From: Chloroflexota bacterium
Lineage (GTDB): Bacteria > Chloroflexota > Dehalococcoidia > Lucifugimonadales > JACPCL1
Direction of reading: 5' to 3'
Assembly (NCBI GenBank): GCA_016179765.1
Contig: JACPCL010000032.1
Span: 1 to 64,000, forward strand
Length of the DNA: 64,000 nucleotides
The notes under the pieces were generated by a model. The model worked only from the letters and a program-made list of their open reading frames with translations. It did not search any database and had not been told where the DNA came from. Positions 44,401 to 54,390 of the stretch are shown piece by piece. Both the position numbers and the translations under genes were made by a program. Positions within the stretch are counted from its first letter, which is position 1, and each line of letters starts with the position of its first letter.

Positions 44401-44741
44401 GAAGCGCCGTTGCCCTCCTCCTCCTCTCCGCCTTCTGGCAATCGGTGGTAGACCAGCCATCCTGGGCCTACGCCCTGTTGCTGGCTGCAGAGAGCATCCT
44501 GCTTGTGCTCTGGGGCGCTGGCAGCCGTTCACGGCTCCCCTTCCTGGGAGGCATCACAGCCTTTGTCGTAGACGTCCTGTGGCAGACCGGCGGGCTGCTC
44601 TCCGGGCTACCGAACGCGGCCATAGCCCTGATCGTCGGCATCTTGATCGTATCCGCGGTGGCGATGATTGAGTGGAAACGCGCCCAGATCATCGACGCCG
44701 GCAAGGAGTGGACTCGCCGCCTCAGCCGGTGGCAATGGTAG
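38499..44741 (+). CDS. Giant zinc-ribbon/TPR multi-pass membrane protein
   Basis: A protein of about 2,080 residues. AGGAGG is six bases before ATG 38499; a GTG two codons upstream is less well spaced. A zinc ribbon opens it (CPACGHENTSPGRFCIRCG), then a coiled-coil-like segment (EELERIAFAQQEIAAAQRRQ), then a TPR-like region (ARIELGRQYQQQGGYAAAVE, residues ~110-170). From about residue 310 to the end is an unbroken succession of hydrophobic helices, several dozen. A DUF2157/DUF2339-like repeated membrane architecture is my best comparison. Function is unknown. The domain order suggests a cytoplasmic N-terminus. Confidence 0.85.
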   Translation: MLCPACGHENTSPGRFCIRCGNPLTRVTSGSNPPSPPSGDEILRLEEELERIAFAQQEIAAAQRRQAGSPFALDAVNEALAVRQREAERRIVQALAFLPASASVDGLKEHLSHHPRDAFARIELGRQYQQQGGYAAAVEQYWLAATIDPTLPEPHHRLAQVWDLLEQKAQAYYEYQAYTRLAPGPARRQDVQARLQFLEAELLPLRNAAPRAALPQTSASMEYLIALVTRLAQQSQREGSQRSALQSLASGYVSRLAALRTPSSSPPFAAATTVPASTIALPSAATPRITAQAAPPPRQPTAPPVQRQPFEWGAFWSALFSERTLTALLGFGVLLITVSSLALLVSLWQDYTWERVWPVVQAILAGQCVMFLLSGYIIKERLKLHLSGLAVITVAALWVPLNLGAWMFKLFGPQIGEARAATGGSFPVVPGIGVPLDLPLYAWLMVTAISAPVWGLLTYRFRGHLLAHGTVALLGASVALAIALLGILWQWPVAFGWEWPVASLAAMTIPLLVAWKRLHNSSLGAIAEPMLWTSQGVLAGVVVTLATMFATGAGSGYALAFALASGSGLYLLAQRYAPLPAYAYGATFTSVAALLAVALEQGLWRQPYFDAALMAAGAVYVLASRLLIKAQSLEQARRWAGSPLLPTYLAGYAMTVAAVAWPAYEEASHAFVLYAAASLAALSAHWWARPHWTYVANGLLAGAVVATLAQIDPVALPVSFWSIALGVLGWVYLVEAVSLRRWPEHAKPALVGAMAASLVSLLWLLANPDSAAALATLPVTAGLYAGLAVLAHRGKDTALVGMADNLVAAMEAPLGNLRPSALAAMAFMALAAALAPIWTAILVETLPLPAVAHPYALLAWAFAFALAGESLLGKVDRLYRVPLLTLGVLLGLASVVVAITLPTVNQTVTPIQMLPALYGAVALALLYRFLTHTQTPAYAAAAYLAYPLAVTADLFSVPPLWWGTPLMALALVYFTLGLVRQLQLPSADALALFRVAAILSFLALAWTGVWVLSNWIDGIPDTAKMGERLVVSLAPLMAALGYAATAYQRRSSAWGYGAVGALAAAFAIVVDGLPLEIRATPLATLLGGAGYLGAAWILGRARKTKAEADVFFWPCAVAGYGLAAGSLAMATLDLVNNWQRDAALPALTYLGNVALLGASAYAFQRPAFAHAALALLVAPATLFAGSLAGQAPGGFTLPGSLLAYTWAAVAMTYLTAGLVAERKWPRYTTAAPLIAYALLTAAAVASLGDAGRQSIIFGAILLAATASAWFTVAKATTLVPEFVARLGDIKVQDSQRYVAFAHIGVASLLFPLWGLETLAYAHPLFYRNLPVQGLALALASLPYVALARWLARRTEPLLAVPLFGASAGMVLLSVAFAFPRYGLSVTTLALASLYCALCAYVLRRTVWSYLALGGLASLATATVARAFSALELTDEGYGLALAVLALVYLVGTTAWERWTGRGGVGIPAVSRLLTPSFGRYADAFARATTPFYVVSLALSLEAALLASPEFGDSPWPFSIAALAVVALYYGAAALRWRIPHLLYPAVAFASASYGLALDFLEPERVGLSILPGSAASLLIGLLVYWRLAKGRKSTVTTLRDYLFATSGPLAWAAPLLTAGYLGALASVLLSLPEEGPRLASLLFSAGASAISLVLFRGRLWLYPLLASSHGAYASVLALRGLGLETYQIGALFVPATIAMGAGLAMTLRKSKGSASLKAVLGPWPLPFAMAGTADAAVSLLLGAQSDLTGLLVTVTYALMTTLAAHLTQVRLLSYVSTGLVTAAVIFTSRLLGLAWSQSAIVWSVQGLLMWCGGQAVRTATTQREASRGPVDRLAIWEAPLRRAGVRLSWFAVAFVLGVVMLTLLDPTSLDGARLLLGAPLLTGAPLQNGTAVLAFLGLLYLGMAIVERRPLFAYLALGLLLASWSTQLLVFRVSHFQAYAIPTGLYLLTIAFFERRRSPGNLPALIEGSAVALLLLSAFWQSVVDQPSWAYALLLAAESILLVLWGAGSRSRLPFLGGITAFVVDVLWQTGGLLSGLPNAAIALIVGILIVSAVAMIEWKRAQIIDAGKEWTRRLSRWQW

Positions 44742-44775
44742 CCGGTTGTCCCCCTTATCTCTCAGAACCCCAGAA

Positions 44776-44789
44776 GGTACATTTGTACG
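44776..44789. promoter_or_regulatory. Third copy of the GGTACATTTGTACC-like dyad
   Basis: GGTACATTTGTACG lies 91 bases before the lipase-like gene. A putative -10 (TATGAT, 44836-44841) is 46 bases downstream, twice the 23-base spacing at the other two sites. Confidence 0.4.
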
Positions 44790-44879
44790 AGCAAGGATGG
44801 TAGGAATGTCACCCAGCCCTCCTCTTGCGGCTGGGTATGATGTGGGTGCCACGGGCAAATAGGCTCCGGAAGGAGAGAA

Positions 44880-45794
44880 ATGCTAGAGCTATCCATAGAA
44901 GAGCGTACCTTCCACTCCTGGGATGGGGCTCCCATCTTCTACCGGGCGTGGCGCCCAGAAGCACCCCAGAAACGGGCCGTGGTCCTCTTCCACGGGGGTC
45001 ACGAGCACTCAGGACGTTTCACGACCGTCGTCCAGGAGCTTAACCTGCCAGGCGTCTCCTTCTTTGGATGGGACGCCAGGGGCCACGGACGTTCCCCCGG
45101 CCCCAGGGGATATGCCAGCTCCTTCCAGGACCTGGTGCGGGACGCCTGGGCCTTCCTCCAGGAGGTCCGCTCCCGCTACAGGGTGCGCCTGGAGGATATG
45201 GCGCTCATGGGCCACAGCGAGGGCAGCGTCATCGCTTCCGCCCTGGTGCTGGCCCACCAGCCGCCGGTCCGGGCGATGGTGCTGGGCTCCCCCGCTCTCG
45301 CCATCCGGCTGTACGCCCCCTTCGCCCTTCCCCTGCTGAAGGGGTGGGCCAGGGTAAGGCCCCACGCCTCTATCAGCAGCTTCGTGATCGCCCGCATGCT
45401 CACCCACGATGCCCAGGAGCGCGCCCTGCGCAACAGCGACCCGCTCATCGCGCGACCCATAGGGATTCGGGTGCTGGTGGACCTGCTGGAGGCGGGCCGA
45501 GGCGTCATCGCCAACGCCGGGCGCATCCACACGCCAACACTGGTCCTGTCCGCGGGGACCGACTGGGTGGTGAAGCTTTCCGCCCAAAAGGCCTTTTTTG
45601 CCAACCTTGGCTCACCCAGGAAGGAGCACATCGTGTTCCCCGGGTTCTACCACGAGGTCTTTCACGAAACAGACCGCCACCTGCCTATCCGCCGGGCCAG
45701 AGACTTCCTGGCCGGCTGCCTCGCCGTGCCCACGCTGCCGGAGCCAGCACCCCATCTCATCCCTCTCAGCGCCCACACCCCCACTATCCCTTGA
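44880..45794 (+). CDS. Monoacylglycerol-lipase-like alpha/beta hydrolase
   Basis: A 304-residue serine hydrolase. Motifs are VVLFHGGHEHSGRF (oxyanion region), FGWDARGHGRSPGPRGY, MALMGHSEGSVIASALV (nucleophile Ser near residue 111; GHSEGS where GHSMGG is usual), LVLSAGTDWVV for the Asp and FPGFYHEVFHE for the His. These are the landmarks of monoglyceride lipase and lysophospholipase-L2-like enzymes. GGAGAG precedes ATG 44880. It may belong with the lipid genes at 24-34 kb and carries an upstream dyad shared with the giant gene. Confidence 0.87.
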   Translation: MLELSIEERTFHSWDGAPIFYRAWRPEAPQKRAVVLFHGGHEHSGRFTTVVQELNLPGVSFFGWDARGHGRSPGPRGYASSFQDLVRDAWAFLQEVRSRYRVRLEDMALMGHSEGSVIASALVLAHQPPVRAMVLGSPALAIRLYAPFALPLLKGWARVRPHASISSFVIARMLTHDAQERALRNSDPLIARPIGIRVLVDLLEAGRGVIANAGRIHTPTLVLSAGTDWVVKLSAQKAFFANLGSPRKEHIVFPGFYHEVFHETDRHLPIRRARDFLAGCLAVPTLPEPAPHLIPLSAHTPTIP

Positions 45795-45930
45795 CCCTGG
45801 CCAGCGCTAGGCCAATCGCCGGCCAGAGCCGCTGGCCCCCCTTCCTGCGAAGCCTGGCGACAGATGCACAGAGAACAGGAAGCCCCCGCGTGGTGAGCCT
45901 GGAGAAGGTCAAGCCCAGCACTACCTGTGG

Positions 45931-45957
45931 TGTCATTCTAAGCGAAGCGAAGAATCT
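45931..45957. repeat. Short copy of the TCATTCTGAG/AGAATCT repeat
   Basis: TGTCATTCTAAGCGAAGCG then AAGAATCT matches the inverted family at 464-513 and 2048-2168. It is the only recognisable feature in the 45795-46164 gap; the remainder shows no gene. Confidence 0.65.
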
Positions 45958-46164
45958 GGGCGCGGTAGCAGAGATTGGACGGGTTAAAGGGGGGATAAGC
46001 TAGGCAATACCTGCATTTGTTCGGGCCAAAAGGACGTTGTAAAGGTGAAAGGATAGCGAGAGGACTGGGGGAGACTGACACATCCTTGTTGGCTACATAA
46101 CACGGGTGTATGATTGCGGTGTCAACTCTTCGTATCAGTGTATTGATAGAAAAAGGGGGCAGGA

Positions 46165-47076
46165 ATGACTACAGAGCCAGCTAAATTGTGCCCTGTCTGT
46201 GGCCAGGCCATTCGGGTCGACCAAACGAGACAAGTGCAAGAGAACTTGGAGCGCCTAAGGAGGGAAGTGGAAGCTCGCGCTGACGAAGAAGCTAGGCGCC
46301 GTTTGGATGAGCAGCAAGTTCAAAGAACGAAGGACCTAGAGGAGTCGGTTAAGCAACGTGACAACACGATCTTTCAGCTTTCTGAGAGCCTTGAGCGTTT
46401 CAGAAAGACCAGCGAGGATCTTCAGCGCCAACTCGTGGAGCAAAAAGATGCCCAGACACTCGGCAGGCTTGGAGAGAGAGAACTTGAGAGCACGCTTAAG
46501 AGTGAGTGCCCAGCAGATAGGATAACGCGAATCCGCGTAGGTGCAGAAGGGGCTGACTACCTCCACGAAGTCTTCGACGGGGATCGCCGCTGCGGAGCGA
46601 TCTTATGGGAGATGAAAAACACGAACAGGTTCCTCGATGCCTGGATCGGCAAGTTGAAGGAGGACAAGCAAAAAGGCAACGCGGAGTTTGGAGTGCTGGT
46701 ATCTCGTGCTGTGAGACAGAGGGATGGCGACTTTTCCAAGCATGGCGAAGTCCTGATAGCTAAGGCACAAGAAAACATAGTGCGAGCCCTTGCTTCAGTT
46801 CTGCGGAATGGCCTGATCCAATTGGCGCAACGAGGGCTATCCACCGGCGACACGGAATTGAAGGTTGGCCAGATCATGGATTACCTTACTGGGCCCAAGT
46901 TTATGGGGCATTTGCAAAACGTCAAAGCCAGTTTACTAAAGCTCGAGGGCATACAGCGATTGGAGAGAGATTACATGGAAGACCATGTCTGGAGACCGCA
47001 ACAAAAAGAGTTCGCTGCTATTACAGCTGCTGCCGGAACCTTAAACAAGGATGTGTCTGAGATCATCCAATCGTAG
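46165..47076 (+). CDS. DUF2130 protein, PD-(D/E)xK nuclease-like
   Basis: A 303-residue protein. A single CxxC knuckle (CPVCGQ, residues 9-14) is followed by a long coiled coil (about 25-110). A globular part then has GRLGERELESTLK, VGAEGADYLHEV and GAILWEMKNTNRFLDAW. The Asp and E-x-K spacing there suits a restriction-endonuclease-like (PD-(D/E)xK) active site. DUF2130 proteins are found in phages and genomes, with function undefined. Composition is more AT-rich than its neighbours, consistent with transfer. Confidence 0.8.
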   Translation: MTTEPAKLCPVCGQAIRVDQTRQVQENLERLRREVEARADEEARRRLDEQQVQRTKDLEESVKQRDNTIFQLSESLERFRKTSEDLQRQLVEQKDAQTLGRLGERELESTLKSECPADRITRIRVGAEGADYLHEVFDGDRRCGAILWEMKNTNRFLDAWIGKLKEDKQKGNAEFGVLVSRAVRQRDGDFSKHGEVLIAKAQENIVRALASVLRNGLIQLAQRGLSTGDTELKVGQIMDYLTGPKFMGHLQNVKASLLKLEGIQRLERDYMEDHVWRPQQKEFAAITAAAGTLNKDVSEIIQS

Positions 47077-47378
47077 TACAGCCCCCGCCGAGCATGTCCT
47101 GTCATTCTCAGAGTTTGTGAATTTATCGGGTTTTGGCCTCTTGACCGACCCGAAATCGTATCTGGCGGACACCACCAAGAGTCCAGAAAAGGTATTTCTT
47201 CACAAGCTCTCAGGGTTCCAAAGGCGGATCACGTACCGAGCTCCCCCAACCCCAAGCAGGCGTGGGTCCCGCAGGCGTTAGTGTGAGGACCTGGGCAAAC
47301 GCCGACGGCCTACCCCATAGCCATCACGCTGCCCCGCGACTCCGTCGCGGGGCAGCGTCATTGAGCCGTATGGCGTCC

Positions 47379-49970
<2,592 letters not shown>

Positions 49971-50533
49971 GGCTCCTCCAGCAGGATAAAGACTGGGGAA
50001 GGATGAAAGGACAAATAGAGAAACAGTAAGATTCCGCAGATTATCTTACCAGAAGAACGCCGCTAGAGCAAGAATATGGGGACGAGTGCGGCATCAAGAG
50101 TTGGATTGCAACCGCGCCGTCTTTCCTCGCGGGAGCTTTGCACCAAAAGTCAGGAAGGTTCAGAAAACCTTGGGCTTCCTGCCGGGGTCTGGGGTGTCCC
50201 CAGATTCGAATTCCCCCTCTCCTGCAGAGCCTGTCTTGAACGGAGTGAAAGAAGAGGGGACACAGGGGGTAAGGTCAAAGGAGTTTTGGAACAAGGCCCG
50301 CTTACTGAAAGCCGCCCTCTAAAGGGGTCCAGACCATCGGATTGAACCGCCTAGGCCGCTGGCGGCACCTATATGTATCTCCATCTGGTGTGTCACAGCG
50401 GGCATTCGTTGACAACCTTCACCCCAGGCATTACATTACCGCTGTACTCCAACGGACGGTGGCTGCGAGGCGTCTCCCCTCAGCATATTCCTTGAAGGGA
50501 TGTCTCCAAAGCCTTAGCAAGGAGGAACATGCG
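49971..50533. other. Intergenic region with repeat remnants upstream of the secreted-protein gene
   Basis: Around 50150-50330, AAACCTTGGGCTTCCTG, TCTGGGGTGTCCCCAGATTC and GAACGGAGTGAAAGAAGAG recall the GGGGCGAAGCCCC element family in degraded form. Open frames here read only the repeat and I do not accept them as genes. A promoter for the next gene should lie in 50400-50515. Confidence 0.45.
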
Positions 50534-51274
50534 ATGAAAGCCAGAGCTAGATGGGGCGTTCTTCTGCTGCTGGTGATGGTTGCCAGTCTTACGTTTGGCC
50601 AGGGGGCTGCCCTGGCTAGCCCCGTGCACTCCGGATACGACAACTTCCAGACCGTTGCCCCAACGCAGCAGAACTTTAGCCTTCTTCCTATTCCGGCAGA
50701 CTTCTTTGACCCTGGGTCTGAGCCTTTCCAAGGTGTCATCCAATTCCTGGGAGAACCCCTGGGCCCCGATTCCACAGCTGACACCATCGTGGCAAGGCAG
50801 GACACAGCAAAAACGACGGGGAGGCCGCCAGTCACCGTGACCATCCCCATTGAAATTGTTGCCCTTTCCCTGGTAAGCGTCAACCCGATAACCGTGACCT
50901 ATCCGGACCTGCACACCGAGCAGTGGGACGTAAAAGTTACGCTTTCTCCAACGCAGATACCCCAGCCGACGGGGCAAATGACCGTTACCCACCTGGATAG
51001 AAGCGGCGGCACTTTTAGTTCCACCTTACCTGTGGTACCCCTTTTCACCTTCGTCCGCCCCTCTGACGGAGCAGTGCGAGAACTGGATCTCGGACTCGAA
51101 CACCTGCCGCCGATTGAGTTTGGTGCGCAGGACATACCCTGGTCCCATGATACCCCGCGTGACGCAGACACCAAGGGGCGGTTCTGTCCCGGTTGTGTCA
51201 ACGGTCAGCCCCTGCCCTTCAGTCACCAAGCATTCATCGCCATACACAGCGTTATTCTGGCCTCCAAGCGGTAG
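50534..51274 (+). CDS. Secreted protein of unknown function
   Basis: A 246-residue protein. The start is ATG 50534, eight bases after AAGGAGG; the open frame upstream is discarded. A signal peptide is clear (positive MKARARWG, hydrophobic core VLLLLVMVASLTFG, cleavage near ALA-SP). The mature part is rich in Pro, Thr and beta-strand-like repeats (PVTVTIPIEIVALSLVSVNP; ITVTYPDLHTEQWDVKV), with two late Cys in FCPGCVNGQ. I recognise no family; it could be an adhesin-like or surface beta-sandwich protein. Confidence 0.7.
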   Translation: MKARARWGVLLLLVMVASLTFGQGAALASPVHSGYDNFQTVAPTQQNFSLLPIPADFFDPGSEPFQGVIQFLGEPLGPDSTADTIVARQDTAKTTGRPPVTVTIPIEIVALSLVSVNPITVTYPDLHTEQWDVKVTLSPTQIPQPTGQMTVTHLDRSGGTFSSTLPVVPLFTFVRPSDGAVRELDLGLEHLPPIEFGAQDIPWSHDTPRDADTKGRFCPGCVNGQPLPFSHQAFIAIHSVILASKR

Positions 51275-51473
51275 CGCCATTGGCTCTGGCGAGGTCTGTG
51301 GGCAGCCGTAGGCGGGTCCGCTGGCCCAAGTGCAAGAGCGGGCTGCTTCTGTTTTGGGAGGCTGTTGGCAAGAGATGTAATGGACGGCCGTCCCACGGCA
51401 GAAGGCAGCCCGAGCCTCCACAAGGGCAGGCAGGCTGATGGGCATGATTTGCCGGGCCTATCTCCGCCTTCCC

Positions 51474-52217
51474 TCACATATACATGCCGCCGTTGACGTT
51501 GAACTGCTGCCCCGTGATGTAGTCCCCCTCGGCCACCAGGAAGCGCACCAGGCGTGCCACCTCCTCAGGCGTCCCAAACCGCCCAAGCGGGATGCGGGCC
51601 AGCAGGCCCTCCCGAAACTGCGGGGCAAGGCCCGCCATCATGTCCGTCTCTATGTAGCCGGGGCAGACGGCGTTCACCAGGATGTTGTAGTGGGCCACCT
51701 CCAGGGCCAGCCCCTTGGTAAAGGCGATGACGCCCCCTTTGCTGGCCGAGTAGTTCACCTGGCCCACGTTCCCCATCTGCCCCAGCACCGAAGCGATATT
51801 GACGATGCGCCCTCCGCCGCGGCTCATCAGGTGAGGTAAGGCGGCGTTGGCACAGTAGAAGACGCTGTCCAGGTTGGTGCGCACCACGTAGCCCCACTCC
51901 TCGGCGCTCATGCGCCGGACCGTGCGGTCGCTGTTGACGCCGGCGTTGTTCACCAGAACGTCCAGCCCGCCGAAGCGCTCCACGGCCTGTTGCACCAGGG
52001 CTTTGGCCTCCGCCTGCACCGACACGTCGGCACCAAAGACCGCCGCCCTGCCACCGGCGGCCTCCACCTCTTGGGCCGTCGCCTCCGCGGCCTCCCTGTT
52101 CTTCAGGTAGTTGATGGCCACTGCGGCATGGCCCTTGCCCAACTCTATGGCAATGGCCCTTCCGATGCCACGAGAAGCGCCCGTCACCAGGGCTATCTTC
52201 CCTTCCAAGATTGTCAT
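51474..52217 (-). CDS. fabG: 3-oxoacyl-ACP reductase (SDR family)
   Basis: A 247-residue short-chain dehydrogenase. It has the NAD(P) motif TGASRGIGRAIA (residues 13-24), NNAGVNSD, and catalytic Ser-Tyr-x3-Lys in IASVLGQMGNVGQVNYSASK. The C-terminal NVNGGMYM is typical of FabG. GGGAGG precedes ATG 52217. It stands alone, divergent from a LysR gene, so another SDR substrate (for example acetoacetyl-CoA) is possible. Confidence 0.85.
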   Translation of the reverse strand: MTILEGKIALVTGASRGIGRAIAIELGKGHAAVAINYLKNREAAEATAQEVEAAGGRAAVFGADVSVQAEAKALVQQAVERFGGLDVLVNNAGVNSDRTVRRMSAEEWGYVVRTNLDSVFYCANAALPHLMSRGGGRIVNIASVLGQMGNVGQVNYSASKGGVIAFTKGLALEVAHYNILVNAVCPGYIETDMMAGLAPQFREGLLARIPLGRFGTPEEVARLVRFLVAEGDYITGQQFNVNGGMYM

Positions 52218-52236
52218 GTCGCCCTCCCTCCTTGGA

Positions 52237-52400
52237 GTGCACCTGGTGACTGTTACAGACCGGGTTGTTGAAATCCGCCTGCGGCGGATTACCCCTCATC
52301 CCAACCTTCTCCCACAAGGGGAGAAGGGGAAATCCCCCTCTCCCTTGATGGGAGAGGGCGAGGGTGAGACCAACCAAGTCTGTAACAGTCATGTGCACCT
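52237..52400. repeat. Inverted-repeat-bounded element between fabG and lysR
   Basis: GACTGTTACAGAC (52248-52260) and GTCTGTAACAGTC (52378-52390) are perfect inverted repeats, extended outward by GTGCACCT-like sequence. Inside are two hairpins: CCTTCTCCC/GGGAGAAGG (52305-52327) and CCCTCTCCC/GGGAGAGGG (52336-52358). It could be a small mobile element or an operator region for the LysR regulator. Confidence 0.55.
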
Positions 52401-52478
52401 GCTTGGTCTATGTATTATGGCGGCTGTGGTCTATAATGCGCATAGGGCAATTCTATACCTCCGAGAGGCGATGGAGAG

Positions 52479-52499
52479 GGAGGCCCCTCTGGGGCCTCC
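52479..52499. repeat. Dispersed GGAGGCCCC palindrome upstream of lysR
   Basis: GGAGGCCCC, TCT, GGGGCCTCC, followed by TTGAAAG. It is identical in core to 24692-24712 inside cdsA. It ends only 12 bases before the lysR ATG and so replaces the normal ribosome-binding region. Confidence 0.75.
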
Positions 52500-52511
52500 T
52501 TGAAAGAAGAT

Positions 52512-53456
52512 ATGGAGATAGGGCAACTGGAAGCCTTCCTGCAGGTGGTGCAGCACCACAGCTTTAGCCGGGCGGCGGAGGCCCTGGAGCTGACCCAGCC
52601 TTCCCTGAGCGCGCGCATCCTGGCCCTGGAACGGGAGATGGGCGAGCCGCTCTTCCAGCGCATGGGCCGGGGCGTCCGGCTCACCGAGGCGGGCCGCGCC
52701 TTCCTCCCCTACGTGGAGAGGGCCCTGGAGGCGTTGCGTGACGCTACCGACGCCGTGGATGCTACCCATCGCGCATCCACGGGCAAGCTGCGCATCGGCT
52801 CCGCCCGCGCCATCTGCGCCTACGTCCTGCCACGCATCGTGGAGACCTTCCACCGGACACACCCAGGCGTGGACGTAGCCATCAAGACGGGACGCTCCTC
52901 AGACGTGCTAGAGATGGTGCTGTCCGAGGAGGTCCAGGTTGGCCTGACGCGCACGATGGTCCACCAGGATACTGAGAGCCGCCACCTGTACGATGAGCAC
53001 GTGGTGCTGGTGACCCATCCCTCCCATCCCTTTGTCAGGGCGGGAGTGGCCAGCATCTACGACGTAGCCCACGAGCCCCTTATCCTGTACGACAAGGAGT
53101 CCAGCTACTTTGTGCTCATCAACAGGGTGGTGCGCGAGGCGGGCATCGTCCCCAACGTACAGATGGACCTGGACAGCATAGAGGCCACCAAGCGCATGAT
53201 TGAGCGGGGTCTGGGCATCTCCTTTCTGCCGTACAACTCCATCCTGAAGGAGGTGGAGCAGGAGACCCTGGCCACCGTCCCTCTCAAGGAGGGGTACAAC
53301 GTGGTGCTGCCCACATCGGTCATGGTACGCAAGGCTGCCAACCACGGCGCCGTGGTGGACGCCTTCCTGGACCTCCTCTACTCCCTGTACCCGGAGGGCC
53401 TGCCCGGCGTCACCAAAGACCCCTTGGCCGAAAGAAAGCGGGCGATTGTGGGGTAG
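52512..53456 (+). CDS. LysR-family transcriptional regulator
   Basis: A 314-residue regulator. The N-terminal helix-turn-helix is MEIGQLEAFLQVVQHHSFSR to AEALELTQPSLSARILALER (residues 1-60), followed by a two-lobed effector domain (STGKLRIGSARAICAYVLPR onward). ATG 52512 is chosen because LysR proteins begin at this point; the upstream TTG (52500) lies at the palindrome edge. There is no clear Shine-Dalgarno. It may control the divergent fabG gene; the effector is unknown. Confidence 0.87.
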   Translation: MEIGQLEAFLQVVQHHSFSRAAEALELTQPSLSARILALEREMGEPLFQRMGRGVRLTEAGRAFLPYVERALEALRDATDAVDATHRASTGKLRIGSARAICAYVLPRIVETFHRTHPGVDVAIKTGRSSDVLEMVLSEEVQVGLTRTMVHQDTESRHLYDEHVVLVTHPSHPFVRAGVASIYDVAHEPLILYDKESSYFVLINRVVREAGIVPNVQMDLDSIEATKRMIERGLGISFLPYNSILKEVEQETLATVPLKEGYNVVLPTSVMVRKAANHGAVVDAFLDLLYSLYPEGLPGVTKDPLAERKRAIVG

Positions 53457-53614
53457 AGTGACCCGGGAGGTAGCATCTCCCTTCAGCCCGGGACGTTGGA
53501 GCATCCTGTCACCAGGAGGCCGTGACGGATACGAAAGGGATTACCTCTGTTGTTGCGGTGTACTTAGACATCGTGTTCCTCACCCACTCCTGGCTCAACA
53601 CTACCGCACTAACA

Positions 53615-53838
53615 CGCTGCGGAAAAAGGGTAGTCCAGAGGGGCGAAGCCCCGGAGCCTGCCCTGGTGAGCCGAAGCCCTGAACGCAGTGAAGGGGGTAG
53701 CGAAGGGACGGGGGTCTGGGAGTGTCCCCCAGATACAAATCCATCCGCCGCAGGCGGATACCTTGAACCTCCTTGGAGAGGGAAGCCCCTCTGGGGCTTC
53801 CTTGAAGGACGAGGGGATTGGGGGGTGTTTTTCAGCAG
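53615..53838. mobile_element. Longer MITE-like element, GGGGCGAAGCCCC family
   Basis: The left end CGCTGCGGAAAAA and right end TTTTTCAGCAGCC (53826-53838) are related terminal repeats. The interior shares GGGCGAAGCCCCGGAGCC and CCTGAACGCAGTGAAGG with 36478-36599, and adds CATCCGCCGCAGGCGGAT and the palindrome GGAAGCCCC, TCT, GGGGCTTCC (53781-53801). It ends 5 bases before the DUF2283 stop codon. The remainder of 53457-53614 shows no gene. Confidence 0.6.
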
Positions 53839-53842
53839 CCTG

Positions 53843-54082
53843 CTAGGAACGCACTATCAACTTGAGGTCGGCAGTAATAGGCAACTGAAAGAGGTTATTC
53901 CGCAAGAGGCGAGAGGAAAAGAAAAGCACTTCCAGGTTCTCCACATCGCCGGTATTAGGATTGACCCGGGCAATCACCTCGTCTCCCAAATCCTCAGATT
54001 CCTGCTCTGCGTAGGGCGGACAGGTATCTATATAGAGGATATCGCCCTCGCGGTCATATCTGAAGGTCAGGTTCTTTCCCAT
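53843..54082 (-). CDS. DUF2283 protein, possible antitoxin
   Basis: A 79-residue protein with the DUF2283 core LTFRYDREGDILYIDT and EDLGDEVIARVNPNTGDVEN. ATG 54082 overlaps the end of the preceding nuclease-like gene by 16 bases. DUF2283 genes often lie beside small toxin-like genes; antitoxin function is inferred from that arrangement. The gene ends at the edge of a MITE-like element. Confidence 0.75.
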   Translation of the reverse strand: MGKNLTFRYDREGDILYIDTCPPYAEQESEDLGDEVIARVNPNTGDVENLEVLFFSSRLLRNNLFQLPITADLKLIVRS

Positions 54083-54390
54083 TCCAGCACTCCAGAGACA
54101 AGGTTTCTGACAATGTAGGCGGTAATAATCCAATGCCTGCTGGGAGAGATGTCGCTTACTACAACCACCACCACATACTTGCCGCCTGAGAGTTCATTAT
54201 ACCAGCAGGCGAATAGTCGGGCGTTGGCAAACCGTCCACTTATCCAAACGGAATCGGGGTGAGCAAGGGTTTCATCCAGCAGCCGTCTATGAGCGGGTAA
54301 GAGATCGGGATGACGGTCAACGATATGGTGTTCCCGCTCTTCAGTCAACTCCACATCGCCACGCAAATAAAAGCACCGAGAGATAGACAT
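54067..54390 (-). CDS. Small nuclease-like protein (BECR/PBECR-type), possible toxin
   Basis: A 107-residue protein. ELTEEREHHIVDRHPDLLP, then SGRFANARLFACWY, then GGKYVVVVVVSDI and RHWIITAYIV is the pattern I associate with phage Barnase-EndoU-ColicinE5/D-RelE-like nuclease domains, with His and Arg candidates in the ERxHHIxxRHP helix and the final HWIxTAY strand. ATG 54390 shares one base with the uvrA stop (TGATG), so it is translationally coupled to uvrA. The following DUF2283 gene may be its antitoxin. Confidence 0.6.
   Translation of the reverse strand: MSISRCFYLRGDVELTEEREHHIVDRHPDLLPAHRRLLDETLAHPDSVWISGRFANARLFACWYNELSGGKYVVVVVVSDISPSRHWIITAYIVRNLVSGVLEWERT

Noticed and set aside
45068-46003. 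311-codon plus-strand frame overlapping the lipase gene
   Set aside because: Alternative-frame shadow; the catalytic motifs are in the other frame.
50086-50322. Small plus-strand ORF upstream of the secreted-protein gene
   Set aside because: It translates a decayed repeat element and has no conserved features.
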